Source: Niveispirillum fermenti (lineage in GTDB: Bacteria > Pseudomonadota > Alphaproteobacteria > Azospirillales > Azospirillaceae). Taken from it: a DNA stretch of 64,000 nucleotides. Shown here in pieces: positions 25,370 through 33,722 of this stretch. The notes beneath the pieces were generated by a model that worked only from the letters and a program-made list of their open reading frames with translations, did no database searches and was not told where the DNA came from. Location: contig NZ_JBLTXA010000014.1 in NCBI RefSeq assembly GCF_048066175.1, forward strand, positions 1-64,000. The letters run 5' to 3'. Position numbers and translations under genes: made by a program. Position 1 is the stretch's first letter; each line of letters starts with the position of its first letter.

Positions 25370-25397
25370 AATGTACGGACACCCGCCCTGATGTCAA
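25370..25397 (-). promoter_or_regulatory. Candidate promoter of the TonB receptor gene
   Basis: On the minus strand TTGACA (25397-25392) and TACATT (25375-25370) are 16 bases apart. A perfect -35 hexamer is uncommon in this GC-rich DNA, and the place directly next to a LacI-type operator supports the call. Confidence 0.6.
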
Positions 25398-25405
25398 GCA
25401 CTATA

Positions 25406-25419
25406 TGTCATCGTTGTCA
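25406..25419. promoter_or_regulatory. LacI-type operator near the receptor promoter
   Basis: TGTCATCGTTGTCA matches 12 of 14 positions of the palindrome TGACAACGTTGTCA, with an exact right half CGTTGTCA. It ends nine bases upstream of the receptor -35 hexamer. Confidence 0.6.
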
Positions 25420-25645
25420 TATGGGGTGACAGCGCAGACATGGACTGTCCCAGGCGGTGAATGGCCTCCCCGTTCCCCGCGAGAAGAAAGCCGGTCCCGC
25501 AACTGCACCACGCAGGCGCAAAAACCAATATTTAACAATGTATTAACTGATCAGCAACATGACGCACCCGCGGCGGCGCCAAATTCTGTTGCCCAGATGT
25601 CACGCACAGCAAAGGAGATTGTCCGGCTGCGACAGACAGAAATCA

Positions 25646-25657
25646 GACAACGTTGTC
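25646..25657. promoter_or_regulatory. LacI-type operator upstream of the GH3 gene
   Basis: GACAACGTTGTC is a perfect 12-bp palindrome with the central CG typical of LacI operators, about 210 bases before the GH3 start. It matches the inner part of the sites near the receptor and regulator genes. Confidence 0.65.
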
Positions 25658-25869
25658 CGTTTTGGCTGACAAGGAGGCCGAGACGATGATATCGTCCTTC
25701 TACAACCGTCCGCGACCCATGCCGGACGGACGATCGGGAGGTCGGGGCAGCAGAGCCCCGGGGATGCGCATGACGTCCCGACAGCAATTTTTCCAGGACG
25801 GGAAAAGAGCGCGATGCCCATCGATCCTGGCCGACGTCACGCCTTATGAATAAGAAAGAGACCCCAAGA

Positions 25870-28134
25870 ATGCATGACAGAAAGATACGGGCCTTCATGT
25901 CCACCCTGATGCTGGCCACCGCGCTTGCGGCGGGTGCCGTCCATGCCGCGGAACCGGCGCCCCCGACCGTCGCCCTGTCGGACCGGCCCTGGATGGATGC
26001 CAGCCTGGCCCCAGAGGCCCGGGCAGAGCTGCTGTTGCGCCAGATGAGCGTGGCGGAGAAGAAGACACTGGTCTTCGGCTATTTCGGCTCCCCCTTCAAG
26101 GAACGGAACTATACCCCGCCCGCCGGCATCCGCATGGGTTCGGCAGGCTTTGTGCCGGGCATCGACCGGCTGGGCATCCCGCCGCAATGGCTGACGGACG
26201 CCGGGCTGGGCGTGGCGACACAGCGCGATTCGACCGAACCGATGCGCGAGCGCACATCCCTGCCCGCCGGCATCGCCACGGCGGCCACCTGGAACCCGGC
26301 GCTGGCCAGGCAGGGCGGCGTGATGATCGGCCGGGAGGCAAGGCTTTCGGGCTTCAACGTCATGCTGGCCGGCAGCCTCAATCTGGTGCGCGAGCCGCGC
26401 AACGGCCGCAATTTCGAATATGGTGGAGAGGACCCGCTTCTGGCCGGCGTCATCGTGGGGGCCCAGATCGCGGGCATCCAGTCCAACAACATCATCTCCA
26501 CCATCAAGCATTTCGCCCTGAACGCGCAGGAGACGGGGCGTTTCGTGCTGTCCGCCAACATTGACGAGGCGGCATCGCGCATGTCGGATCTGCTGGCGTT
26601 CGAAATCGCCATGGACCGCAGCGATCCCGGCTCCGTCATGTGCGCCTACAACCGCTATGAAGGGCATTACGCCTGCGAGAGCGACTTTCTGCTGAACCAG
26701 GTGCTGAAGCGGGACTGGGGCTACAAGGGCTATGTCATGTCCGACTGGGGTGCCGTCCACTCCACGGCCAAGGCGGCCAATGCCGGGCTGGACCAGGAAT
26801 CGGGCTATGTGTTCGACAAGGAACCCTATTTCGGCCCCGAACTGCTGGGTGCGGCGCTGGCCGACGGATCGGTGCCCATGGAACGGCTGGATGATATGAA
26901 CCGGCGCATCCTGCATGCGCTGTTTGCCAACGGCGTGTTCGACCATCCGGTCAATGTGGAGGATCACCGGATCGATTATGCGGCGCATGCCGCCATCACC
27001 CGCGCCGATGCCGAGGAAGGCATCGTGCTGTTGCGCAACAAGGATGGCCTGCTGCCCCTGGATGCCGGGGCGCGGCGCATCGCCATCATCGGCGGCCATG
27101 CCGACAAGGGCGTGATGGCGGGCGGCGGCTCGTCCACGGTATTCGGGCCGGGCGGCAATCCCGTGCCGGGGCTGGGACCGCAGCATTTCCCCGGCCCGGT
27201 CGTCTTCCATGCCAATCCACCCCTGGACGCCATCCGGGCCCGCAACGGATCGGCCGCCGTGCGTTTCGATCCGGGCAGCGACCCCGCGGCCGCGGCCGCC
27301 CTGGCCGCCGACAGTGATATCGCCATCATCTTCGCCAACCAATGGACGGGGGAGGCCATGGATTTCCCCCTGACCCTGCCCGACGGGCAGGATGCGGTGA
27401 TCGAAGCCGTGGCGAAAGCCAACCCGCGCACGATCGTCGTCCTGCAGACGGGCGGCCCCGTCTTCATGCCCTGGCTGGACCGGGTCGGCGCCGTCATGGA
27501 AGCCTGGTATCCCGGCACCGCGGGCGGAGAGGCCATCGCGCGCGTCCTGTTCGGGGAGGTGGATGCCAGCGGCCGCCTGCCTGTCACCTTCCCGAAAAGC
27601 CTGGACCAGTTGCCCCGGCCCAAACTGGACGGTGAGGACCTGCCCCAGGACACGCCATTCGACGTGGATTATCATGAGGGGGCAGCGATCGGTTACAAAT
27701 GGTTCGACAAGAAGGGCCTGACGCCGCTGTTCCCCTTCGGCCATGGCCTGTCCTACACCAGCTTCGCCTATAAGGATCTGACAGCAGTGCAGGGCGATGA
27801 CGGCACGCTGACCCTGTCGGGAACGGTCACCAACACGGGCCAGCGTGCAGGCAAGGCCGTGCCCCAGCTGTATGTCGGCCCCCGCGATGGCGGCTGGGAG
27901 GCACCGAAACGGCTGGCCGGCTGGCAGAAGCTTGACCTGGCACCGGGCGCTTCGGCCCGATTCTCCGTGCCGGTCGACCCGCGCCTGCTCGCCATGTATG
28001 ACACGGCCGGGCGGCAATGGGTCGTGACACCGGGCCGCTACCGCGTCTGGCTGGGCGCCTCCGCCACCGACCTGCCCCTGACGGCGGACGTGGTGCTGAA
28101 GGGCGCCAGCCTGCCGGCCAGCAAGGCACAATAG
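25870..28134 (+). CDS. Exported GH3 beta-glucosidase-type hydrolase
   Basis: A 754-aa glycoside hydrolase family 3 protein with a signal peptide (ending near residue 27, AGAVHA). The catalytic TIM-barrel contains the substrate loop KHF at 213-215 and the nucleophile D292 in VMSDWG; the (alpha/beta) sandwich has EGIVLLRNKDGLLPL and a later GEVDASGRLPVTFPKSLDQL; the C-terminal fibronectin III-like domain follows GLSYTSFAYKDL. Family members remove terminal beta-glucose or xylose residues from oligosaccharides, probably in the periplasm here. It is divergent from a TonB receptor gene and has a LacI-type palindrome upstream. An upstream ATG (25846) is also possible, but AAGAAAGAGA suits the ATG at 25870. 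Confidence 0.9.
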   Translation: MHDRKIRAFMSTLMLATALAAGAVHAAEPAPPTVALSDRPWMDASLAPEARAELLLRQMSVAEKKTLVFGYFGSPFKERNYTPPAGIRMGSAGFVPGIDRLGIPPQWLTDAGLGVATQRDSTEPMRERTSLPAGIATAATWNPALARQGGVMIGREARLSGFNVMLAGSLNLVREPRNGRNFEYGGEDPLLAGVIVGAQIAGIQSNNIISTIKHFALNAQETGRFVLSANIDEAASRMSDLLAFEIAMDRSDPGSVMCAYNRYEGHYACESDFLLNQVLKRDWGYKGYVMSDWGAVHSTAKAANAGLDQESGYVFDKEPYFGPELLGAALADGSVPMERLDDMNRRILHALFANGVFDHPVNVEDHRIDYAAHAAITRADAEEGIVLLRNKDGLLPLDAGARRIAIIGGHADKGVMAGGGSSTVFGPGGNPVPGLGPQHFPGPVVFHANPPLDAIRARNGSAAVRFDPGSDPAAAAALAADSDIAIIFANQWTGEAMDFPLTLPDGQDAVIEAVAKANPRTIVVLQTGGPVFMPWLDRVGAVMEAWYPGTAGGEAIARVLFGEVDASGRLPVTFPKSLDQLPRPKLDGEDLPQDTPFDVDYHEGAAIGYKWFDKKGLTPLFPFGHGLSYTSFAYKDLTAVQGDDGTLTLSGTVTNTGQRAGKAVPQLYVGPRDGGWEAPKRLAGWQKLDLAPGASARFSVPVDPRLLAMYDTAGRQWVVTPGRYRVWLGASATDLPLTADVVLKGASLPASKAQ

Positions 28135-28169
28135 GCAGGAGGGCGCGCGGGACGGGTGACGGTGGCGCC

Positions 28170-28186
28170 ATTACCTCACAGGTAAT
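28170..28186. promoter_or_regulatory. Perfect dyad before a small membrane protein gene
   Basis: ATTACCT (28170-28176) and AGGTAAT (28180-28186) flank CAC, a 7-bp perfect inverted repeat standing about 65 bases upstream of the 133-aa gene. In a GC-rich region this AT-containing dyad stands out and looks like an operator for a small dimeric regulator. Confidence 0.5.
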
Positions 28187-28250
28187 CGCAAGCGCCGGCC
28201 CGGCACGGCCATGATGGGCCCATCGCAACCGATGACGATGGAGAAACATC

Positions 28251-28652
28251 ATGGGTATCAACGCCTTCACCCGCCAGTTGCTGCTGCTCGACGCCGGTGC
28301 CTGCCTGGGCTCCGGCCTGTTGCTGGTGGCGGGTGCCGGCCTGCTGGAACCCTGGCTGGGCCTGCCGCGCTGGCTGCTGCTGGAAGCGGGGATCGTTCTG
28401 TTCCCCGCCGCCCTGCTGGCCGCCTATGCCGGCCGCCGCACCGGGGTTGGCACGGGGCCGGCCCGTGCCATGGTCGTGCTGAACCTCGCCTGGGTCGCCG
28501 GAAGCATCGCCCTGCTGGGCCTGGGCTGGACGACGCCGCTGGGAACCGGCTTCATCCTGATCCAGGCCGTAGGCGTTGCCGGGCTGGTGGCCGGCCAGAT
28601 TCTGGGGCTGCGCCGGTCGGCAGCCGGGCTACGGCCCGCCCCCGCGGCATAG
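28251..28652 (+). CDS. Small four-helix membrane protein
   Basis: A 133-aa protein with four hydrophobic segments (residues about 8-32, 42-60, 68-90 and 98-118) and short basic loops (RRTGVG; a tail LRRSAAG). It has no recognised catalytic motif; the pattern resembles small integral membrane proteins in the DoxX or DUF-type groups, but I cannot place it. GGAGAAACATC precedes its ATG. A perfect AT-rich dyad lies in the promoter area, so it is probably a regulated single gene rather than part of the GH3 transcript. Confidence 0.7.
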   Translation: MGINAFTRQLLLLDAGACLGSGLLLVAGAGLLEPWLGLPRWLLLEAGIVLFPAALLAAYAGRRTGVGTGPARAMVVLNLAWVAGSIALLGLGWTTPLGTGFILIQAVGVAGLVAGQILGLRRSAAGLRPAPAA

Positions 28653-28673
28653 ACGGCGGAAGCAAGGGCGGGA

Positions 28674-29639
28674 TCAGGCGTAATGGGCCGCCAGATCGTC
28701 AAACAGACGGGCATAGAAGGCGTCGGTATCCTTTACCCGGACCGCCACCTCCACCCCACCGGCGCCGTCCGGCAGCATCAGGCCGGCGCCGAGGCCCGTT
28801 CCCTCCTGCACCACATGTGCCTGGGCCCGCACCGTTTCGAACATTTCCGGATAGAACAGGCACGCCACGGCCGTGGGATCATGCAGAAAGGCGCCATCGG
28901 TGTGGAATTTCGGCTTGTCCAGGTGGTAGGGGGCGTTCAGCATCAACGCGACCTCCTGCCCGAACAGCGGCAGGGCGCGGGCCCTGGCCAGCCGGGCCGG
29001 GTCGCTGACAAGCTGGTGCGTCACATCGGCGGGGGCAAGCAGGACAGGCACCCCGCCGTTCAGCACCGATTGCGCCGCCGCGGCATCCATCCAGAAATTG
29101 AACTCGGCCCAGGGGGTGACATTGCCCCGCCGCACGAAATTGGGGGGTAGTGGCGCGAAGGACCCGCCCATGGCCACGATCCGGTCGATGCGGGCATAGG
29201 CATCGGGCGCTTCCCGCCGCAGCAGGGCCAGGTTGGTCAAGGGCCCCGTGGCCACCAGGATGACGCTGCGCACCGGATGGGCCCGCAGGGTCTGCGCCAT
29301 CCAGCCGACCGCATCATGGGATGCCAGCCGCCGCAGGGAAGGCGGCAGGCGCAATTCCCCCAGCCCCGTCTCCGAAAAGGCGCCGTCGCCCGCCGGCGGA
29401 TCGTCCCGGTCCAGCGGCGCCCGCGCCCCGGCATGGACCGGGATATCCGGCCCGCCAATATAATCCAGGAAGGCCAGGGCGTTTGCAGCCGTCCGGTCCA
29501 GGGTCACATTGCCGTTCACGGCCGTGATGCCCAGCACACGCGCCCGCTTCGGCAGGGCCAGCACCCACATCCAGGCCAACAGGTCGTCGGTGCCCGGATC
29601 ACCATCCAGGATCAGGGAGAGGGGGCTGCCCATGGCCAT
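28674..29639 (-). CDS. Inosine/uridine-preferring nucleoside hydrolase
   Basis: A 321-aa enzyme of the IUNH family. The calcium-binding start is DGDPGTDDLLA (residues 12-22; the family usually has DTDPGxDDA, so a glycine replaces threonine here). VNGNVTLDRTAANALAFL, a VATGPLTNLALLRREAPDAY block and the later HTDGAFLHDPTAVACLFYPEMF segment complete the active site. It cleaves nucleosides into ribose and base in salvage. There is a GAAGAAG directly before the first ATG; the ATG two codons later (29633) is equally possible. It lies downstream of the GGDEF-protein gene on the same strand. Confidence 0.88.
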   Translation of the reverse strand: MAMGSPLSLILDGDPGTDDLLAWMWVLALPKRARVLGITAVNGNVTLDRTAANALAFLDYIGGPDIPVHAGARAPLDRDDPPAGDGAFSETGLGELRLPPSLRRLASHDAVGWMAQTLRAHPVRSVILVATGPLTNLALLRREAPDAYARIDRIVAMGGSFAPLPPNFVRRGNVTPWAEFNFWMDAAAAQSVLNGGVPVLLAPADVTHQLVSDPARLARARALPLFGQEVALMLNAPYHLDKPKFHTDGAFLHDPTAVACLFYPEMFETVRAQAHVVQEGTGLGAGLMLPDGAGGVEVAVRVKDTDAFYARLFDDLAAHYA

Positions 29640-29713
29640 CTTCTTCGGTTAAGTACCGACCGCCAGCATAGGCCGGCGGGCATGCAAGATAAAGCGGTCA
29701 GGCGATCCGCCCG

Positions 29714-31675
29714 CTATCCGGCGGGCTGCTGCTTGCGCCGCGCCTGCCGGGCGGCATCCAGCCGATCCTGGGCCTGGTGGACCAGCGCGGCCGGGTCGGC
29801 CATGGCGGCGTCGAAGATGGCCAGGCCCGCCGACAGGGTGACCTGGCCATGCGGGCTGCGCTGATGGGGCAGGGCCAGCGCCTGCACGGCATCCAGCACC
29901 CGGCGCAGCCGTTCCTCCGGATGGCCGGCATCGTTATCGGTCAGGATGATGGCGGCCTGCGCCCCACCCAACCGGTAGACGCGATCCCCCTGCCCCACAT
30001 GCCGGGCAATGACCCGGAACAGGGTCCGCAGGACCTGATCGCCGGCGGCCGTGCCATAGGCATCGTTATAGGCCTGGAAATGATCGATATCGGCCAGGAC
30101 CAGGGCGAAGCCTGAACGGGCCTGCCGCCGGCCCAGATCGAAGATGGATTGCAGATCGGACTCGAAGGCACGGCGGTTGTGGATGCCGGTCAGGGGATCG
30201 TGCAGGCTCCATTCCTGCAATTGCCGGTGGGCCGCCTCCAGCGCCTCGGTCCGCAGGGTGACCAGCCCCTCCAGCCGGGCGTTGGCATCGCGCACATGCC
30301 CGGCCATGGACCGGAAGGATCGGGCCAGCAGCCCGATCTCGTCCCGCGCCTCCAGGGGCAAGGCCTGGGTCCCGTCCGCAACCGCGGCATAATCGCCGGC
30401 CGCCACCCGCTCCGATGCGGCCTTCAACTGCAAAATGGGGGCGGCCACCTGCCGCCGCAGCAGGACGAAGACCAGCCCCAGCATAGCCAGGAAATAGGCC
30501 GTGCCCATCAGCATGATGGCGCTGGCCGCCTGATGCGCCGTGTCCGCCACCAGCGCCATGGGATAGCGGGCGATGAACCACCAGTCGGGCCCGTCCAGCC
30601 GCGTGACCGCCAGATAGGCCTCGTCGTCTTTGTCCACCACGATCCAGACATTGTCGTCGGACGACAGATCGGTCACCCGGCCGGCAATGCTGTCGCGGAT
30701 CAGGGCATGCGTGCGCAGCAAGCCGGGATCGCCCAGCTTTTCCAGGTTGATGGTGGCCAGTTCCTGCCTCAGCCGGTCCATCCACAGCGGATGGGCCACC
30801 AGATGACCGTCGGCCGCCAGCACGAAATTGTAGGAGCCGGGAAGATGATCGGTGATCAGCCGGTCCATCAGATCCTGCACCAGCACATCGTGACCGGCAT
30901 TGATCAGATGCCGCCCGGCATGGTCGACGGGAAGCTGGTAGGTGACCATCCAGGCCTTGGCCGTATGGTCGTGATAGAGCGGGGTCCAGACGGGCCGGCG
31001 CGCGGGATTGGCTTCCTGCAAGGTGGAATTCACGACGGAAAAGGCCGTCATGTCCAGATCGGCCCGCACCTCCAGCCCCCAGGCAAAAGCCGGCCAGTAC
31101 ATGACCATGGCATTTTCCGGCATGCTGACGGTTGTATTGATGAAACGGTTGCTCCAGGCCGGGCCGTATTCACCCAGCAACCGGTATGTCAGCACCATCC
31201 GCCGTTGCAGTTCCGGCGATACCGCCCGCAGCTTGTTGCCGATGAAACCCGACATGCCCTGGCGGTAAAGGCCGTCATCATCGATCACCCCATCGAAGAA
31301 CGGCCGGCGCGTGCGGACCGCGCCATCGGCATCCTTGTAAAAATAATGATCGAACGCCGCCGCCGCCTTTTCCGCAGGCAGGATGGCCGGATCGGTGTAA
31401 AGCGACAGGAACCGGTCGCGGAAGGTTTCCATGTTGGCCGCCGCCAACTGGAAGATGGCGCTTTCCGTGCGCCCGCGTTCCAGAAGATGGGCCTTCAGCG
31501 TGCCCAGCGCCTCCCGCTCGGTCCGGTCGTAGATCGTGGAATAGCCGATGGCCGTCAGTACCAGAACGACCAGCATCGACCATAAGGCGAGGTGAAGCAC
31601 AAAACGACGAAGCAGCGAACCGGAAAGGGCCGTCTCTGTTCCGGCCACCGGATCAATTCCCGAACGCTGCTGCAC
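29714..31675 (-). CDS. dCACHE-HAMP-GGDEF sensor with degenerate active site
   Basis: A 653-aa membrane sensor. A first helix (LHLALWSMLVVLVLTAIGYS) is followed by a dCACHE-like periplasmic domain (about 50-330), a second helix (IMLMGTAYFLAMLGLVFVLL), a HAMP linker and a GGDEF-fold domain starting with HDPLTGIHNRRAFE. The active-site loop reads GGAQA at 570-574 instead of GGDEF, and the inhibitory RxxD site is absent (GQGD). It is therefore unlikely to make c-di-GMP and may act as a receptor or partner. DIDHFQAYND, upstream in the domain, is preserved. The GTG start at 31675 is supported by GGGAAGG at the right spacing; the overlapping ATG at 31677 is in another frame. Confidence 0.88.
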   Translation of the reverse strand: MQQRSGIDPVAGTETALSGSLLRRFVLHLALWSMLVVLVLTAIGYSTIYDRTEREALGTLKAHLLERGRTESAIFQLAAANMETFRDRFLSLYTDPAILPAEKAAAAFDHYFYKDADGAVRTRRPFFDGVIDDDGLYRQGMSGFIGNKLRAVSPELQRRMVLTYRLLGEYGPAWSNRFINTTVSMPENAMVMYWPAFAWGLEVRADLDMTAFSVVNSTLQEANPARRPVWTPLYHDHTAKAWMVTYQLPVDHAGRHLINAGHDVLVQDLMDRLITDHLPGSYNFVLAADGHLVAHPLWMDRLRQELATINLEKLGDPGLLRTHALIRDSIAGRVTDLSSDDNVWIVVDKDDEAYLAVTRLDGPDWWFIARYPMALVADTAHQAASAIMLMGTAYFLAMLGLVFVLLRRQVAAPILQLKAASERVAAGDYAAVADGTQALPLEARDEIGLLARSFRSMAGHVRDANARLEGLVTLRTEALEAAHRQLQEWSLHDPLTGIHNRRAFESDLQSIFDLGRRQARSGFALVLADIDHFQAYNDAYGTAAGDQVLRTLFRVIARHVGQGDRVYRLGGAQAAIILTDNDAGHPEERLRRVLDAVQALALPHQRSPHGQVTLSAGLAIFDAAMADPAALVHQAQDRLDAARQARRKQQPAG

Positions 31676-31774
31676 ATCGACCTTCCCGGTGTATTCGCGT
31701 CGGAAAAGGTTATCGGAGTATGTATTCCAGGGTCAACCCGGACGCACGGGTTGTATCTTCCGGATACTGGGGGG

Positions 31775-32920
31775 TCAATGGATGGCGGAGCCGCCGGGGG
31801 CCGCGGCCTGTCCGTCCGTCAACAATCCCTTTTCGCGGTAGAAGCGCTCAGCCCCTGGATGCAGCGGTACGGCCAGTCCCGACAGGGCCGTGGCCAGTTG
31901 CACCGACCGGCCGCGCGGGTGGCCATTATCCAGCATGGACCGTGTCTGCTCATTCCACAGGGAAGCGGTGATGGCATGAACCAGATCCGGTTTCAGGTCA
32001 CCGCGGACCAGCCATTGCGCACCCACCCCCAGGCTCTGCGTGGCCGGCACACCGTCATACACATCCGCCTCGATCCGGCTTTCGGTGAAGTGCGGCAGAC
32101 GCTTGACCAATTGAGCCGCCCGCTTGTCGTCGAAGGGCAGCAAGGCGATGGGGACACGCCGGGCCAGATCGGCGACCGAGGGCAAGGGATAGCCCCCGAC
32201 GATGATGAAGGCGTCCATGTCACCCGCCTCCAGCCGGTCGCCACCGGCCGCCGGGCTGAGATAGAAAGGCTTCACCGTGCGCTCGGACAGGCCATAGCTG
32301 GCCAGCAGCGCGCGCGCCGTCACCAGCGTGCCGGACCCCTGTTCGCCCAGCACGACGCGCTTGCCGCGCAGGTCGGCGGGCGTCTTGATGCCGCTGTCGG
32401 CCCGCACGACCAGATGGATCGTTTCGGTGTAAAGATTGGCGATGGCCCGCAGATCGGCATAGGGCGCCTTGTCGAACGGACCCTGCCCCTCCAGCGCAGC
32501 ATGCGCGATGTCGGCCTGCACCAGCGCCGATTCCAGCCGGCGGGATCGCATCAGACTGATATTCTCCACCGCACCCGACGTGGCCTGGGCCACGACGATC
32601 AGGCCGGGCACGCCACAGGAACCACCCCGCTCGCACGGGCGGGACCCCGGTGGATTGCTGACGGCATTGGCCAGCAGGCCGCCGATCAGGAAATAGGTGC
32701 CACCCGTCGTGCCGGTGCCGATCTGGAAGAAGCGGACCTGCTCGGCCCCCGTATTGGCGATGGACGTGCCCGACAGGGCACCGGCGGCCAACAGGCCCAG
32801 CCCGGCACGCAGCAAGCCCCGTCGGTGCAGAACGCCGGTATCGGCGTCACCGGAGGCATCAACGGGCGGGAGGGGTTCGCATCGGGGTCCGGCGGGGGAC
32901 GGCATGACGGGCACGTCCAT
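31775..32920 (-). CDS. TAXI-family TRAP-type solute-binding protein
   Basis: A 381-aa periplasmic binding protein with a twin-arginine-like signal (HRRGLLRAGLGLLAAGA). The TAXI-family segments are FFQIGTGTTGGTYFLIGGLL, SNPPGSRPCERGGSCGVPG, and VQADIAHAALEGQGPF; LAASYG-type and FDDKRAAQLVKRLPHF segments follow. TAXI proteins bring acidic substrates such as glutamate to a fused TRAP permease, but no permease gene lies beside this one, so its partner is elsewhere. The frame extends to 32974; I chose the ATG at 32920 because it precedes the signal region, but 32905 or 32947 are possible. It is downstream of a HupE-like gene on the same strand. Confidence 0.82.
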   Translation of the reverse strand: MDVPVMPSPAGPRCEPLPPVDASGDADTGVLHRRGLLRAGLGLLAAGALSGTSIANTGAEQVRFFQIGTGTTGGTYFLIGGLLANAVSNPPGSRPCERGGSCGVPGLIVVAQATSGAVENISLMRSRRLESALVQADIAHAALEGQGPFDKAPYADLRAIANLYTETIHLVVRADSGIKTPADLRGKRVVLGEQGSGTLVTARALLASYGLSERTVKPFYLSPAAGGDRLEAGDMDAFIIVGGYPLPSVADLARRVPIALLPFDDKRAAQLVKRLPHFTESRIEADVYDGVPATQSLGVGAQWLVRGDLKPDLVHAITASLWNEQTRSMLDNGHPRGRSVQLATALSGLAVPLHPGAERFYREKGLLTDGQAAAPGGSAIH

Positions 32921-33070
32921 CTTGTTGTTGCAGGATGAGAATACCATCGTGCGCCCCGCCGCAGGGGGAAGCAACCGGAACGGGGGCGAAATGGTATAGA
33001 ATTGGCCGAAAGTCGGGGGCTGTGGCGGATATCCAACGGTTTTGCCACAGACCGGTCACAGAATGGCCTT

Positions 33071-33649
33071 TCAAAGGACATTCAGCAGCATCAGCAGTCC
33101 CACCAGCCCGATCACCACCCCCAATATGCGCGACGCCTTGCCCGCCCCCAGCGGATAGAGCGTCGCCGACAGGCCGACGCCGGCCGTTACCAGTAGAAGG
33201 CATCCCGTCAGCATGCCGGGCCAGAACAGCAGATGCCGCGTGACGGGCCCGCCCCATTGCGACAGGCTGATGCCATGCAGGGCACCGACAATGGCAGCCC
33301 CGGCCAGACCCGCCAGCCGGGGCAGCGTGACACCGGCGACCAGCAGCCCGCCCAGGACCAGCAGCGACGCTTCCAGCGCCAGCGCCGCATAGGGCACCAC
33401 CACGCCGGCCCGCGTCAGCAGCGCGAAGCCCAGCCCCGCCAGCAGGGCAGCCACCGTCCCCCCGCCCGGCGTTCCGCGGCCCTGCATGTCGAGCCAGAGT
33501 CCCAGCCCCAGCAACCCCAGCAGATGCACATAGGTCAGCAGCGGGCCCGCCAGCCCGGAGGAAAAGCCCTGCGGCACGGAGGCGGCATGCGCCGGCATTG
33601 CCACAAGCAGGCAGAGGCAGGCGGGGGACAGGACATGGCGGGCTTGCAT
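33071..33649 (-). CDS. HupE/UreJ-like membrane protein
   Basis: A 192-aa protein with an N-terminal signal (MQARHVLSPACLCLLVAMPAHA) and six hydrophobic segments, including LLTYVHLLGLLGLGLWLD and GLAGAAIVGALHGISLSQWG, a histidine-containing helix typical of HupE/UreJ. These proteins are thought to bring nickel or cobalt into the cell for hydrogenase or urease, but no such enzyme gene is in this window (the urea carboxylase at the right end uses biotin, not nickel). The frame continues upstream of this ATG through unrelated residues in the PAS_5 region; the signal peptide favours the ATG at 33649. Confidence 0.75.
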   Translation of the reverse strand: MQARHVLSPACLCLLVAMPAHAASVPQGFSSGLAGPLLTYVHLLGLLGLGLWLDMQGRGTPGGGTVAALLAGLGFALLTRAGVVVPYAALALEASLLVLGGLLVAGVTLPRLAGLAGAAIVGALHGISLSQWGGPVTRHLLFWPGMLTGCLLLVTAGVGLSATLYPLGAGKASRILGVVIGLVGLLMLLNVL

Positions 33650-33722
33650 CAGAACAGGTCCGTTCAAACGGGCGGAACGGTCCTTGATGACCGGCCGGAC
33701 CGGCCGGGTCAAGCCTGCGGGC

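Larger units (their letters stand above)
25174..25869. other. Regulatory region between receptor and GH3 genes
   Basis: This nearly 700-base gap between divergent genes contains no convincing gene. It holds a sigma-70-like promoter for the receptor (25370-25397), a LacI-type operator just upstream of it (25406-25419), an AT-rich stretch around 25520-25560 and a perfect GACAACGTTGTC palindrome (25646-25657) nearer the GH3 gene. The receptor leader would be about 190 bases. Confidence 0.7.

Noticed and set aside
22051..25689. A 1212-codon open frame on the plus strand
   Set aside because: It runs exactly opposite the TonB receptor gene; its product has no domains and the receptor frame is complete with signal, plug and barrel. 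Long antisense frames are expected at this GC content.
25837..28131. A 764-codon minus-strand frame
   Set aside because: It mirrors the GH3 gene, whose catalytic residues and signal peptide are clear.
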